This document shows positions 1 to 10,060 of a stretch of DNA of 54,948 nt, piece after piece. The DNA lies in NCBI RefSeq assembly GCF_000368625.1, contig NZ_KB849587.1, positions 1-54,948 of the forward strand. The letters run 5' to 3'. Under the pieces are notes generated by a model, which saw only the letters and a list, made by a program, of their open reading frames with translations, made no database searches and was not told the origin of the DNA. The position numbers were made by a program, and so were the translations under genes. How positions within the stretch are numbered: the first letter of the stretch is position 1; every line of letters starts with the position of its first letter. Source of the DNA: Acinetobacter schindleri CIP 107287 (GTDB taxonomy: Bacteria > Pseudomonadota > Gammaproteobacteria > Pseudomonadales > Moraxellaceae).

Positions 1-68
<68 letters not shown>

Positions 69-129
69 TCAGATACATCGTCATGAAGAACAACTTGTTG
101 TGGATTCTTACCAATCATCAATCTTTCGT
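69..129 (-). other. 16S to tRNA-Ile spacer (left rrn operon) with 16S processing-stem arm
   Basis: This spacer holds the 3' arm of the long 16S processing stem at about 83-106. It is complementary to the leader arm at about 1799-1821, apart from one bulged base. Such stems are the substrate of RNase III in known rRNA operons. The left copy differs from the right copy at two positions in this spacer. Confidence 0.75.
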
Positions 130-1666
<1,537 letters not shown>

Positions 1667-1934
1667 TAAAATCAATAGTGCTTTATTCAAAACACCAAAT
1701 CTTGGCTCATCAATTTTCTGACATTCATTTCTCAAATAAACTTCGAGTAATTTCTACCATCAATCAATGAAAATAATTTCGATCAATCAACCAGTAAAAA
1801 TCCACACAAGTTGTTCTTCATAATCTCTTAATGATCTTTCTAACACCTCGTCAGTGCCAGAAGCTGGACTCAAAACACCGGATAACTCAGCGTCTCGCTT
1901 CGTTCATCACCGTGTATCTCGTCGGTATGGGTGC
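1667..1934 (-). other. rRNA leader (left rrn operon)
   Basis: About 270 bases between the promoter and 16S. They are nearly identical to the leader of the right copy, with two substitutions seen. The leader holds the 5' arm of the 16S processing stem at about 1799-1821. No protein gene is visible here. Confidence 0.75.
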
Positions 1935-1962
1935 ATTATAGGGCAATTTCCTACACGTGCAA
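1935..1962 (-). promoter_or_regulatory. rRNA operon promoter (left copy)
   Basis: On the minus strand, TTGCAC and TATAAT are separated by 16 bases. The start site would fall in the GCACCC sequence shared with the right copy. Homology to the right operon stops at this -10 element, so the upstream promoter parts are independent. Confidence 0.7.
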
Positions 1963-2085
1963 GTGCTTTTCACTGACACAAATCACGAGTGTACTATTTT
2001 TATGCACCAATATGGATCATTTTTATTCTATTATTCACATAACCACATGATTATAAAATAAAAATAACCGTAAAAGATTTCTACA

Positions 2086-2670
2086 TCATTTTTTACTTAT
2101 TTTTTGCGGGCTTGCTGTTTTAATGCTCACACTATTAATAATAATTGGTTTTAGCGGCACATTTTGATGCATTCCATAGTTGGCAGTTGGAACACCAGCA
2201 ATTTTATCAATCACATCCATGCCTTTAGTTACTTTACCAAATACTGCATAACCCGCATTCATAGGAGAACGGTTCAAAAAGTTATTATCGACCAGGTTCA
2301 CAAAGAACTGGGAACGGGCTGAATCTGGCTGGTTCATACGGGCCATGGCTAAAGTGCCACGTGTATTGCTTAAACCATTATAAGATTCATTCTTAATAGT
2401 TGACTTATTATTTGGCTTTTCCACCATATTCGCATCAAAGCCGCCCCCCTGTACCATAAAACCTGGAATCACCCGGTGAAAAATGGTGCCTTTATAGAAG
2501 TTGTCTTTTATATAGTCTTCAAAGTTTTTGGCAGAGATCGGTGCTTTATCATTATAAAGCTCAATTTCGATATTCCCCATAGAAGTTTTCATTTCAACTA
2601 TGGAATTGGCCGCCAGTGCTGGTAAAGCTAAAGCTGTTAAAGCTATTGCATATAATGGTTTTTTTAACAT
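2086..2670 (-). CDS. ppiA: Secreted peptidyl-prolyl cis-trans isomerase (cyclophilin type)
   Basis: A 194-residue cyclophilin that would catalyse prolyl isomerisation during folding of exported proteins. Residues 1-21 form a signal peptide (KK, hydrophobic core, ALAA cleavage region), so a periplasmic site is inferred. The cyclophilin core follows, with the catalytic FHRVIPGFMVQGG motif at about 64-76 and the ARMNQPDSARSQFFVN segment that lines the active site. Length fits single-domain bacterial PpiA. It stands alone: the rRNA promoter region is downstream and the next gene is divergent. The ribosome binding site is weak. Calling it PpiA rather than another cyclophilin rests on the signal peptide. 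Confidence 0.9.
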   Translation of the reverse strand: MLKKPLYAIALTALALPALAANSIVEMKTSMGNIEIELYNDKAPISAKNFEDYIKDNFYKGTIFHRVIPGFMVQGGGFDANMVEKPNNKSTIKNESYNGLSNTRGTLAMARMNQPDSARSQFFVNLVDNNFLNRSPMNAGYAVFGKVTKGMDVIDKIAGVPTANYGMHQNVPLKPIIINSVSIKTASPQKISKK

Positions 2671-2774
2671 TTTTTAACTCATCTACTCAGAAGTAAGGGT
2701 TGAGAATCAAGCTATATTAATCTTTGATACCCATTAATGCATTACCCTAACCGACCAATTACAAGAGAATAAGA

Positions 2775-3446
2775 ATGAACGTGCATCGTTTGCAGGAGAA
2801 AAATATTCATCAGTTTCCTCCCTGGCATTTACAGGGAGAGGGTTTTATTTTGAATTATTGGATTACACCGCACTTTATCCGTGAATCTCGGAATTTTGGA
2901 ATTGCTCCTTCTCCGCTGGGCCGTGTTGTACAAGTTATGCTGGTACATTATCACCATTCTCCTGTAGGTCCTTATGACGAGCTACTGATTATGGACCATC
3001 CTTTAATAAGTCGAAGACGTCTGTCTACTATTCCAAAGATTTATGTTTCTACGCATGAATCTATTGTTCACGGTCAGCACTTATGGGGGATACCGAAGGA
3101 ATATGCAGAATTTGAATGGCAGGAACAAGGACAGGAAATAATTTGCCGAATCACTCATCAAGGGCAAAACATGACTGTTCGTCTGAAGAAATCTAAATCA
3201 TCACGTTCCTTCTATTTAAATAGTCATCATCTTCCAACATCCATGTTAAAGATTCGACAAACCTGGAAATCGTCACATTATCAGTTTAGCCCGCAATTCC
3301 GAGGCTATCTATCCAAACTCGCTCAGGTAGAGTGGCAAAATACTCAATCGATTTTCCCGGATTTTTCTCGAGCCAAATACATACAAAGCTTTTATGTACC
3401 TAAATTCAATCTGGTCTTTCCCGAAGCCAAGGTACATAAAAAGTAA
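2775..3446 (+). CDS. Acetoacetate decarboxylase-like protein
   Basis: A 223-residue soluble protein. The stretch PVGPYDELLI at about residues 69-78 and HGQHLWGIPKEYAEFEW at about 100-116 resemble the conserved GPYxE and (R)EIWGxPKK segments of the acetoacetate decarboxylase superfamily. The second segment normally carries the Schiff-base lysine, here Lys in IPKEY, but I cannot be sure the alignment places it exactly. Many such family members are not decarboxylases, so the substrate is unknown. There is no signal peptide. It starts with ATG after a purine-rich AAGAGAATAAGA. A perfect parS site lies eight bases after its stop codon. Confidence 0.6.
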   Translation: MNVHRLQEKNIHQFPPWHLQGEGFILNYWITPHFIRESRNFGIAPSPLGRVVQVMLVHYHHSPVGPYDELLIMDHPLISRRRLSTIPKIYVSTHESIVHGQHLWGIPKEYAEFEWQEQGQEIICRITHQGQNMTVRLKKSKSSRSFYLNSHHLPTSMLKIRQTWKSSHYQFSPQFRGYLSKLAQVEWQNTQSIFPDFSRAKYIQSFYVPKFNLVFPEAKVHKK

Positions 3447-3453
3447 AAACTGG

Positions 3454-3469
3454 TGTTTCACGTGAAACA
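3454..3469. promoter_or_regulatory. parS site (ParB binding), perfect 16-bp palindrome
   Basis: TGTTTCACGTGAAACA, an exact match to the bacterial parS consensus, in the gap between two convergent genes and about 23 kb from oriC. ParB bound here would spread and load SMC for chromosome segregation. That role is known for the motif and inferred here. parA and parB are not in the window. Confidence 0.9.
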
Positions 3470-3517
3470 CCTTAATTGAGATTTGATTTATTACTCTATA
3501 TAGATAGAGAGCTATTT

Positions 3518-4588
3518 TTAACTATGCTTATCCCAGAACTTACGGAAGTGTTTACTCATTTCAATTACATTCTTTTTGGCGCGTCTTGAAATACTGGTCA
3601 GATTAATAAAGCCATGCGTCTGATCGGTATAATCATGATAATGTACTTTCACTCCATGCTGACGCAGCTTATGTGCATAAATAGCCCCTTCATCATGCAA
3701 CACATCATGACCAGCAGTAATCAGATAAGCCGGCGGTAAATTTTTCAGGTTGCCATAGGTCGGTGAAATGAGTGGATCATCCAAAGCAATTTCATGTCGT
3801 TCCACATAATGATAAGTCACCAGTTCGATATCACCATCAGTGAGTACCAGACCATCTTTATAAGCAAAATAGGAAGGATGACGGCTTTTAAAGTCCATGG
3901 CTGGATAAAGCAGTAACTGGGCCTGAGGTACGTAAATCTTGTCTGCACTGCGCTGAGCTACGACTGCTGCCAGATTGCCACCCGCACTATCCCCTGCGAC
4001 TGCAATGCGTTTTTTTAGAATTCTGAGCTGCTTGCTATGTTGATGCGCCCAAGCCAGTGCATCTTCGCAGACTTGAACAATGTGTGAAGGATGATGTTCC
4101 GGCGCCAAAGGATAAGCGACACTTAATACTTGGGCATGCGCGTGTTTGGCCAGCAAACGACAATATTCATCATGTGTGTCCAGACTACCAATCAGGAAGC
4201 CTCCTCCATGATAAAATATAATTAAAGGCAACTTTTTAGCTGGAGCCGGGTGATAGTGACGTGCTTGTACGATGCCACTGTGCAAGGGTAACTGGATATC
4301 TTCAACCTGGCGAATAGCAGTCGGTTTGGATTTTAGCAATTGCATGCTCTGTTCAAAGAAAATACGTGACTGCGCGATATCTTCTCTAACTATTCCAGTC
4401 TTGCCCTGTTTTAACTGCACGGCCATCAGACATTTTATAAAGGGATCCAGTTCAGGATAGTGATAAGGATAATCCAGACTTCTGACTATTCTTTCCTGAG
4501 CAATTTTAGGTAATCGGTCCAACAGACGCGCTGCCACCCCTTGCCCCTTATCCATCATGGCCTGTAATTGCTGACTCGATATCACCAT
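3518..4588 (-). CDS. Alpha/beta hydrolase, HSL-type esterase/lipase
   Basis: A 356-residue carboxylic ester hydrolase of the hormone-sensitive-lipase (family IV) type. The oxyanion-hole motif HGGG is at 127-130, the nucleophile Ser201 lies in GDSAGG, and the acid and base candidates are Asp295 in the HDVLHDE stretch and His325 in THGF. A helical N-terminal cap of about 115 residues precedes the fold. No signal peptide is evident, so it is probably cytoplasmic. The start ATG follows GGGAAG. The natural substrate is unknown; such enzymes take short acyl esters. Its 3' end converges on the acetoacetate-decarboxylase-like gene, with parS between them. Confidence 0.88.
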   Translation of the reverse strand: MVISSQQLQAMMDKGQGVAARLLDRLPKIAQERIVRSLDYPYHYPELDPFIKCLMAVQLKQGKTGIVREDIAQSRIFFEQSMQLLKSKPTAIRQVEDIQLPLHSGIVQARHYHPAPAKKLPLIIFYHGGGFLIGSLDTHDEYCRLLAKHAHAQVLSVAYPLAPEHHPSHIVQVCEDALAWAHQHSKQLRILKKRIAVAGDSAGGNLAAVVAQRSADKIYVPQAQLLLYPAMDFKSRHPSYFAYKDGLVLTDGDIELVTYHYVERHEIALDDPLISPTYGNLKNLPPAYLITAGHDVLHDEGAIYAHKLRQHGVKVHYHDYTDQTHGFINLTSISRRAKKNVIEMSKHFRKFWDKHS

Positions 4589-4794
4589 AGCTTCCCATCC
4601 TTATTCGCTTAATTCTTCATATTTTCTACATGATCAGGGTGTATTTTGACCATATTCTTATATAAGTGCCTACATCGACATACAAATTTAGGCAGATCAA
4701 TAAGCTAATCTCATTTTATCCCCCTGTCATTGACAATTTAAGCTGCTGTTTAGGCGCAAATTGTAGGATTGACCTTAACAAGGAGTGCTCACCT

Positions 4795-5289
4795 ATGGCT
4801 GGAAAACTGATATTCGTATCAATTGCGACGAGCTTATTGGCTGTAGGTTGTGTCGCATTCCCTGAAGATGACTATTATGACGGACGTTATAATAGAGCTT
4901 ATGACTATCGCTATGACCGCGATTACCGTTATGATAACCGTTATGATCGGCAGCGTTGGGAATATGAACAGCAACGACGTTTACAGCAGGAACGTCGCCG
5001 AACTGAACTGGAACGTCAGCGACTAGAGCAACAGCGTCGCCAGTTGAATGATCAACGTAGAAAACAGATTGAGCTGGATCATAGACGTCAGCAGGAACGC
5101 CAGCGTATTGAACAGCAACGCAAAAAAATCAGTAGCAGCCAGGCGGCTAGAAACCGAGCCGAGGCAGAGCGTAAAAAGCGTGGACAGCAGGCAGATACAC
5201 GTCGCCGAGCAGCTGAACAGCAGCAACGACGTAAAGCTGAACAGAACCGAAATGAGCGTGTTAAACGCTGGCAGGAATCACGTCGCTAG
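4795..5289 (+). CDS. Predicted lipoprotein with Tyr/Asp/Arg-rich and Arg/Gln coiled-coil region
   Basis: A 164-residue protein starting at ATG 4795, chosen because AAGGAG sits nine bases upstream and the start gives a signal sequence with lipobox LAVGC (Cys at about residue 18). A longer reading to 4666 is possible but would bury the signal. After the lipobox come an acidic/tyrosine stretch with DYRYDR-type repeats (about 24-48) and then a long, almost uninterrupted Arg/Gln/Glu helix to the C-terminus that would form a coiled coil. I recognise no catalytic domain. The composition suggests an envelope-anchored, highly charged rod. Function unknown. Confidence 0.75.
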   Translation: MAGKLIFVSIATSLLAVGCVAFPEDDYYDGRYNRAYDYRYDRDYRYDNRYDRQRWEYEQQRRLQQERRRTELERQRLEQQRRQLNDQRRKQIELDHRRQQERQRIEQQRKKISSSQAARNRAEAERKKRGQQADTRRRAAEQQQRRKAEQNRNERVKRWQESRR

Positions 5290-5361
5290 AATAGTCAGAT
5301 TAATCTAAAAAGTTGAAAGCGACCTAAACGATCACTAATCCAAAGAAATTTAATCTATAAA

Positions 5362-5386
5362 AAAGCCCGATCTCGGGCTTTTTTTA
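5362..5386 (+). terminator. Intrinsic terminator
   Basis: Stem AAGCCCGA / TCGGGCTT with a two-base loop, followed by seven T. It lies 75 bases after the lipoprotein gene. Confidence 0.85.
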
Positions 5387-5431
5387 ATGTCTTTATGAAC
5401 AGAAATAGATGTTAGATAGCTATTATAGAAT

Positions 5432-5464
5432 AAAACCCCTGAAGCGTATTTCTCCAGGGGTTTT
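5432..5464. terminator. Hairpin, terminator-like in both directions
   Basis: AAAACCCCTG and CCAGGGGTTTT flank a 12-base loop. A-tract on one side and T-tract on the other. It could stop transcription from either side. Confidence 0.6.
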
Positions 5465-5671
5465 ATAGGGTTGTGTTTAAACGAACATCCTCTCGTTTAT
5501 ATGCTTCTCAGCAAATTTTTAAGAACTTCCTGTTCTCGATAAATCAATATTAGGCTGATTTGATCATCTAACAAAGCAGATATTGTCCTGAATCCTTGTA
5601 GGCTTTAACTTACAGCTTTTCTATAAGTGATTGATCACTAGAATTTGAGAAGAAAATTAATAAATTTTACG

Positions 5672-5704
5672 CAAAAAAAAAGCTTATCTAGAGAGGATAA
5701 GCTT
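5672..5704 (-). terminator. Intrinsic terminator on the minus strand
   Basis: Perfect stem AAGCTTATC / GATAAGCTT with a seven-base loop. It is followed on the minus strand by nine T. No minus-strand gene is annotated immediately upstream, so it must end a non-coding or unrecognised transcript. Confidence 0.75.
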
Positions 5705-5850
5705 GAAAAACACATTTCAAAATAAGAAGAAACTACAGCGATAGAATCTAAAACGAATAATACGAAGTTGATCATTTTTTGTGAAATACTTTATTGCTTA
5801 GTTATTAATCGCTTTTATGTCTAAAAAACAGTCAATATAAACATTCAGGC

Positions 5851-5955
5851 AAAAAAATAGCTGAGTCTTGGGGTATTCAGCTATAAAAGAGTAAAACGAA
5901 TCAGGAACAGTAACCTAGTTCGGCTCTCTCCTTCTGAACCAGGTCACTGTTGATA
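5851..5955 (-). ncRNA. Candidate small RNA: 16-bp hairpin plus intrinsic terminator
   Basis: Read on the minus strand, AACAGTGACCTGGTTC (5951-5936) pairs with GAACTAGGTTACTGTT (5921-5906). All 16 positions pair, two of them by G-U wobble. The wobbles are possible only on this strand. The loop is AGAAGGAGAGAGCC. About 20 bases further on is a terminator, ATAGCTGA / TCAGCTAT, followed by seven T. Together these look like a free-standing small RNA of roughly 100 bases. I find no confident promoter, so the 5' end is a guess. The purine-rich GGAGAG loop could meet ribosome binding sites or CsrA-type proteins, but that is speculation. Confidence 0.5.
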
Positions 5956-6261
5956 AAGCTATGATGGTGCTTTTGATTTAATTTTTAAAACAGATAAATA
6001 TTATTATTTATATCTAAAAATACGATTAAAAATTTTTCTGATTAAAAACATTATTTTAATGAATGATTTATTTTCTAAAAACTAATTTAAGTACTTATAC
6101 ATTCATCTCTCATCTAATTACTAAGATCAAAACTAACTAAAAATTCTGAGGTTTTTATCTTCAAAACAGAGAAATTGTCTGCTTTTTCTCATTTCAATCC
6201 AGTTTGGAACAACAGAAACACAGCCTTTTGCAATAAATCTTAAAATTAATCACTCATTTCG

Positions 6262-6288
6262 CTTGAATTTTGAAGCCCAGCCCCGACT
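6262..6288 (+). promoter_or_regulatory. Heat-shock (sigma-32 type) promoter of grpE
   Basis: CTTGAAT, a 12-base gap, then CCCCGACT. This fits the sigma-32 pattern CTTGAAA-N11-16-CCCCATNT with small deviations. It lies 112 bases before the grpE start chosen here. Confidence 0.6.
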
Positions 6289-6399
6289 TCTTTATGTAAT
6301 TAAGAACTTCCCAAATCATGGCAGTTCAGCATTCACGCAGTTAGCACTGATACCGAAGGACTGTACATGTTTAAGAACCCATTTAAACGGAGTAAATCA

Positions 6400-6948
6400 A
6401 TGGCGACTGAGCAAAACGATCAAGCTCAAGAACTTGAGCAAGAGCAAACGGAACAACAAACAGCTCAAGCTGAACCTGAACCTGAACAAGCTGAAGTTAC
6501 CGTTGAGTCTTTACAGGAACAAATCGCACAGCTTGAAGGCGATTTAAAACTGGAAAAAGCACGTACTGCAAATGCCGTATATGAGGCACAAAAAAGTGTA
6601 GAACGCATTCAGCGCGAATCAGAAAAGCATAAAGATACTGTTTTGGAAAAGTTTTCTAAAGAGCTGTTAGAAACTGTAGACAACCTTGAACGTGCGATTG
6701 CCGCCAATGGCGATGAAAAAACGGCTTTGTCTGAAGGTGTGGAGCTGACCCTAAAATCATTACTGACCACTTTAGAGAAATTTGGTGTAGTGGTGATTGA
6801 TACAGCCAATGGTTTCAATGCAGACCTGCATCAAGCTGTGGGGATTGATCCAAATGCAAAAGCCAATGAAATTGGCAACGTATTACAAAAAGGCTACACC
6901 TTACATGGTCGCTTACTCCGCCCTGCAATGGTGATGGTTGGCGCTTAA
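6400..6948 (+). CDS. grpE: GrpE, nucleotide exchange factor of DnaK
   Basis: A 182-residue GrpE, which speeds ADP release from DnaK in the cytoplasm. The acidic Gln/Glu-rich N-terminus (about 1-45) is followed by the long dimerising helix (about 45-100) and the beta-wing domain ending in the conserved [16 protein letters not shown]. The start at 6400 is preferred because GGAG lies seven bases upstream and the product begins like other Acinetobacter GrpE proteins. An in-frame ATG at 6367 would add 11 residues. It is followed by dnaK after 121 bases, which contain their own heat-shock-type promoter. Confidence 0.93.
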   Translation: MATEQNDQAQELEQEQTEQQTAQAEPEPEQAEVTVESLQEQIAQLEGDLKLEKARTANAVYEAQKSVERIQRESEKHKDTVLEKFSKELLETVDNLERAIAANGDEKTALSEGVELTLKSLLTTLEKFGVVVIDTANGFNADLHQAVGIDPNAKANEIGNVLQKGYTLHGRLLRPAMVMVGA

Positions 6949-6992
6949 GCCTTATAAAATCGAGAGTTGATAAAAAATTTTCATCCAAACAA

Positions 6993-7020
6993 CTTGAAAA
7001 ATTTTGATTGGCTCTCATAT
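6993..7020 (+). promoter_or_regulatory. Heat-shock (sigma-32 type) promoter of dnaK
   Basis: CTTGAAA is an exact -35 match. Thirteen bases later comes TCTCATAT, close to CCCCATNT. The promoter lies in the grpE-dnaK gap, so dnaK can be transcribed apart from grpE. Confidence 0.65.
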
Positions 7021-7069
7021 CGAATAACAAGTGAAAACATTGAAAAAGAATTTTTGAGGAAACATCCAA

Positions 7070-9010
7070 ATGGCTAAAATTATTGGAATTGACTTAGGTA
7101 CAACTAACTCATGTGTAGCGGTACTTGAAGGCGACAAAGTTAAAGTAATTGAAAACGCAGAAGGTGCACGTACAACTCCATCTATTATTGCTTACAAAGA
7201 TGGCGAAATTCTTGTAGGTCAATCTGCAAAACGTCAGGCTGTAACTAACCCTAAAAACACATTATTCGCAATTAAGCGTTTGATTGGTCGTCGTTATGAA
7301 GACCAAGCGGTACAAAAAGACATTGGTCTTGTACCTTACAAAATCATCAAAGCAGACAATGGCGATGCTTGGGTTGAAGTGAATGACAAGAAACTTGCGC
7401 CACAGCAAATTTCTGCAGAAATTTTGAAAAAGATGAAAAAGACTGCCGAAGATTATTTGGGCGAAACTGTAACTGAAGCAGTCATTACTGTACCTGCGTA
7501 CTTTAACGATGCGCAGCGTCAAGCAACCAAAGATGCAGGTAAAATTGCAGGCTTAGAAGTTAAACGTATCATCAACGAACCAACTGCTGCTGCGCTTGCA
7601 TTTGGTATGGACAAGAAAGAAGGCGACCGTAAAGTTGCTGTATATGACTTGGGTGGTGGTACTTTTGACGTATCGATCATTGAAATTGCAGACCTTGATG
7701 GCGACCAACAAATTGAAGTGTTATCCACCAACGGTGATACCTTCCTTGGTGGTGAAGACTTTGACAATGCCTTGATCGAATACTTGGTTGAAGAGTTCAA
7801 AAAAGAGCAAAACTTCAACTTAAAACAAGATCCATTGGCACTACAACGTCTTAAAGAAGCAGCTGAGAAAGCAAAAATCGAGCTTTCTTCTTCTAACGCG
7901 ACTGAAATTAACTTACCGTACATCACTGCAGATGCAACAGGTCCGAAGCACTTGGTAATGAACGTGACTCGTGCCAAACTTGAAGGCTTGGTTGCTGATT
8001 TAGTCGCTCGTACCATTGAGCCATGTAAAATTGCGCTACAAGATGCAGGACTTTCAACTTCTGACATCTCTGACGTAATTTTGGTGGGTGGTCAATCACG
8101 TATGCCACTTGTACAACAAAAAGTACAAGAATTCTTTGGTAAAGAGCCACGTAAAGACGTAAACCCAGATGAAGCTGTTGCAATTGGTGCAGCAATTCAG
8201 GGTGCGGTATTGTCTGGTGACAAAACTGACGTATTACTTTTAGACGTAACGCCATTAACGCTTGGTATTGAAACCATGGGCGGTGTGTTGACGCCAATCA
8301 TTGAGAAAAACACGACGATTCCTGCGAAGAAATCTCAAGTGTTCTCAACAGCGGCAGACAACCAGCCTGCGGTAGACATTTCAGTTTACCAAGGTGAGCG
8401 TAAAATGGCGCAGCAAAACAAACTGCTGGGTAACTTCCAGTTAGGTGACATCCCACCAGCTCCACGTGGTGTGCCACAAATTGAAGTATCGTTCGACATC
8501 AACGCCGATGGTATCTTGAAAGTATCTGCAAAAGACAAGAGCACTGGTAAAGAGCAATCTATCCAGATCAAAGCAAACTCAGGTTTGTCTGATGCTGAAA
8601 TCGAAGCAATGATCAAAGATGCTGAAGCGAATGCTGAAGAAGACCGTAAGTTTGAAGAGCTGGCTAAAGCACGTAACGAAGCGGATGCCCTGGTTTCTTC
8701 TGCTCAAAAAGCAGTGAAAGATCTTGGTGAACAAGTGACTGCTGACGAAAAAACTGCAATCGAAACTGCAGTGTCTGAGTTAGAAGTGTCAACTAAAGAA
8801 AATGATGTAGAAGCGATCAAAGCGAAAACTGAAGCGCTGCAAAACATCATCATGCCGATTACTCAACGTGCTTATGAAGCAGCTCAAGGCCAAGGCGGTG
8901 CGCAAGGTTTTGATCCAAACGCTTTCCAGGGCGGTGAAGGTCAACAACAAAAAGCGGATGACGGCGTTGTAGATGCTGAGTTCACTGAAGTGAAAGATGA
9001 TAAAAAATAA
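7070..9010 (+). CDS. dnaK: Molecular chaperone DnaK (Hsp70)
   Basis: A 646-residue Hsp70. The ATPase domain opens with [14 protein letters not shown] (about 4-17) and contains [12 protein letters not shown], the [11 protein letters not shown] phosphate loop and the LVGGQSRMP segment. The substrate domain starts after the [14 protein letters not shown] linker (about 393). The lid ends in a Gly/Gln-rich tail and acidic EFTEVKD. It folds and protects unfolded proteins in the cytoplasm, using ATP with GrpE and DnaJ. dnaJ is not next to it in this window. The start follows TTTTTGAGGAAACATCCAA, a good ribosome binding site. A GC-rich terminator follows. Confidence 0.99.
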   Translation: MAKIIGIDLGTTNSCVAVLEGDKVKVIENAEGARTTPSIIAYKDGEILVGQSAKRQAVTNPKNTLFAIKRLIGRRYEDQAVQKDIGLVPYKIIKADNGDAWVEVNDKKLAPQQISAEILKKMKKTAEDYLGETVTEAVITVPAYFNDAQRQATKDAGKIAGLEVKRIINEPTAAALAFGMDKKEGDRKVAVYDLGGGTFDVSIIEIADLDGDQQIEVLSTNGDTFLGGEDFDNALIEYLVEEFKKEQNFNLKQDPLALQRLKEAAEKAKIELSSSNATEINLPYITADATGPKHLVMNVTRAKLEGLVADLVARTIEPCKIALQDAGLSTSDISDVILVGGQSRMPLVQQKVQEFFGKEPRKDVNPDEAVAIGAAIQGAVLSGDKTDVLLLDVTPLTLGIETMGGVLTPIIEKNTTIPAKKSQVFSTAADNQPAVDISVYQGERKMAQQNKLLGNFQLGDIPPAPRGVPQIEVSFDINADGILKVSAKDKSTGKEQSIQIKANSGLSDAEIEAMIKDAEANAEEDRKFEELAKARNEADALVSSAQKAVKDLGEQVTADEKTAIETAVSELEVSTKENDVEAIKAKTEALQNIIMPITQRAYEAAQGQGGAQGFDPNAFQGGEGQQQKADDGVVDAEFTEVKDDKK

Positions 9011-9035
9011 TTTGTCAGCTTAAACTTAAAAAAAG

Positions 9036-9059
9036 ACCGCGCGAAAGCGCGGTTTTTTT
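9036..9059 (+). terminator. Intrinsic terminator of dnaK
   Basis: ACCGCGC, GAAA tetraloop, GCGCGGT, then seven T. Confidence 0.92.
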
Positions 9060-9160
9060 ATGCCTAGACTTGAAGGAATAAATGGAAAATTACCAAAATT
9101 GGATCGTATTTTCAGGCAAAGCTGTTTAAGTTAAATCAAATATTAAAATATCCTGAACTT

Positions 9161-9991
9161 ATGAAAATTCTTATTTTGTGGCCTTTACTCAGTTGCTTGA
9201 GCCTGACAGCTTGTAGCTTCGCTGTTTCAAATTCGCCCTCTCAAATCACTTCAACTCAATCTATTCAAGCTACTGCAAAGTTATTTGATCAGGCACAAAG
9301 CTCTGGCGTTTTAGTAATTCAACGGGGTCCACATCTACAGGTCTATGGCAATGATTTGAGTCGTGCACATACCGAATATGTTCCTGCTTCAACCTTTAAA
9401 ATGTTTAATGCTCTGATTGGCCTGCAACATGGTAAAGCCACGACCAATGAAATTTTTAAATGGGATGGCAAGAAGCGCAGTTTTGCAGCCTGGGAAAAAG
9501 ACATGACTCTCGGCCAAGCCATGCAAGCTTCTGCTGTACCCGTCTATCAGGAACTGGCACGTCGCATTGGTCTGGAACTAATGCAACAGGAAGTGCAACG
9601 TATTCAATTTGGTAATCAGCAGATTGGTCATCAGGTCGACAACTTCTGGTTAGTCGGACCTTTGAAAATCACCCCGAAACAAGAAGTCGAATTTGCCTCT
9701 GCGCTTGCTCAAGAGCAGCTTGCCTTTGATCCTCGGGTTCAGCAGCAAGTTAAAACCATGTTACTGTTACAGGAGCGACAAGCTTATCGGCTTTATGCTA
9801 AATCCGGTTGGGGTATGGATGTGGAGCCGCAAGTCGGCTGGCTCACCGGCTGGATTGAAACACCTCAGGACGAAATCGTGGTATTTTCACTGAATATGCA
9901 GATGCAAAGTAATATGGATCCGGCGATCCGTCTTAAAATTTTGCAGCAGGCCTTGGCTGAATTAGGGCTTTATCCGAAAGCTGAAGCGTAA
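9161..9991 (+). CDS. Class D beta-lactamase, OXA-134-like (intrinsic carbapenem-hydrolysing family)
   Basis: A 276-residue serine beta-lactamase. Active-site motifs are all present: S77-T-F-K80, S124-A-V126, F150-G-N152 (FGN in place of YGN, as in Acinetobacter OXA enzymes), K214-S-G216 and W228-L-T-G. The N-terminus has a lipobox-like LTAC (Cys18), so membrane anchoring before periplasmic action is likely. By memory of the family, the sequence is closest to OXA-134 of A. lwoffii, with many changes in the first 45 residues. It lies between dnaK and a metalloprotease with no mobile element nearby, which fits an intrinsic chromosomal gene. There is no clear ribosome binding site or strong promoter, so low expression is plausible. 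Confidence 0.95.
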   Translation: MKILILWPLLSCLSLTACSFAVSNSPSQITSTQSIQATAKLFDQAQSSGVLVIQRGPHLQVYGNDLSRAHTEYVPASTFKMFNALIGLQHGKATTNEIFKWDGKKRSFAAWEKDMTLGQAMQASAVPVYQELARRIGLELMQQEVQRIQFGNQQIGHQVDNFWLVGPLKITPKQEVEFASALAQEQLAFDPRVQQQVKTMLLLQERQAYRLYAKSGWGMDVEPQVGWLTGWIETPQDEIVVFSLNMQMQSNMDPAIRLKILQQALAELGLYPKAEA

Positions 9992-10060
9992 CGTAAATAG
10001 GCATGGGAAAAACGCCAAATTTAAGCTATATTTTTAAGAATAAACATTTAAATAAAAAAT

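Larger units (their letters stand above)
5465..6399. other. AT-rich gap of about 0.9 kb before grpE, no protein gene seen
   Basis: No open frame with a ribosome binding site is convincing here. The stretch does hold two minus-strand intrinsic terminators (5672-5704 and 5851-5884), a long RNA-type hairpin (5906-5951) and the grpE promoter near 6262. The terminators imply leftward transcripts that start inside this gap. Confidence 0.6.

Noticed and set aside
6263..6547. A 94-codon plus-strand frame overlapping the start of grpE in another frame
   Set aside because: It runs through the heat-shock promoter and the low-complexity start of grpE, and becomes Lys/Asn/Leu repeats typical of a shifted frame.
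7519..8067. A 182-codon frame antisense to dnaK
   Set aside because: It is the shadow of a highly expressed, codon-biased gene. The sequence has no known domain and no ribosome binding site.
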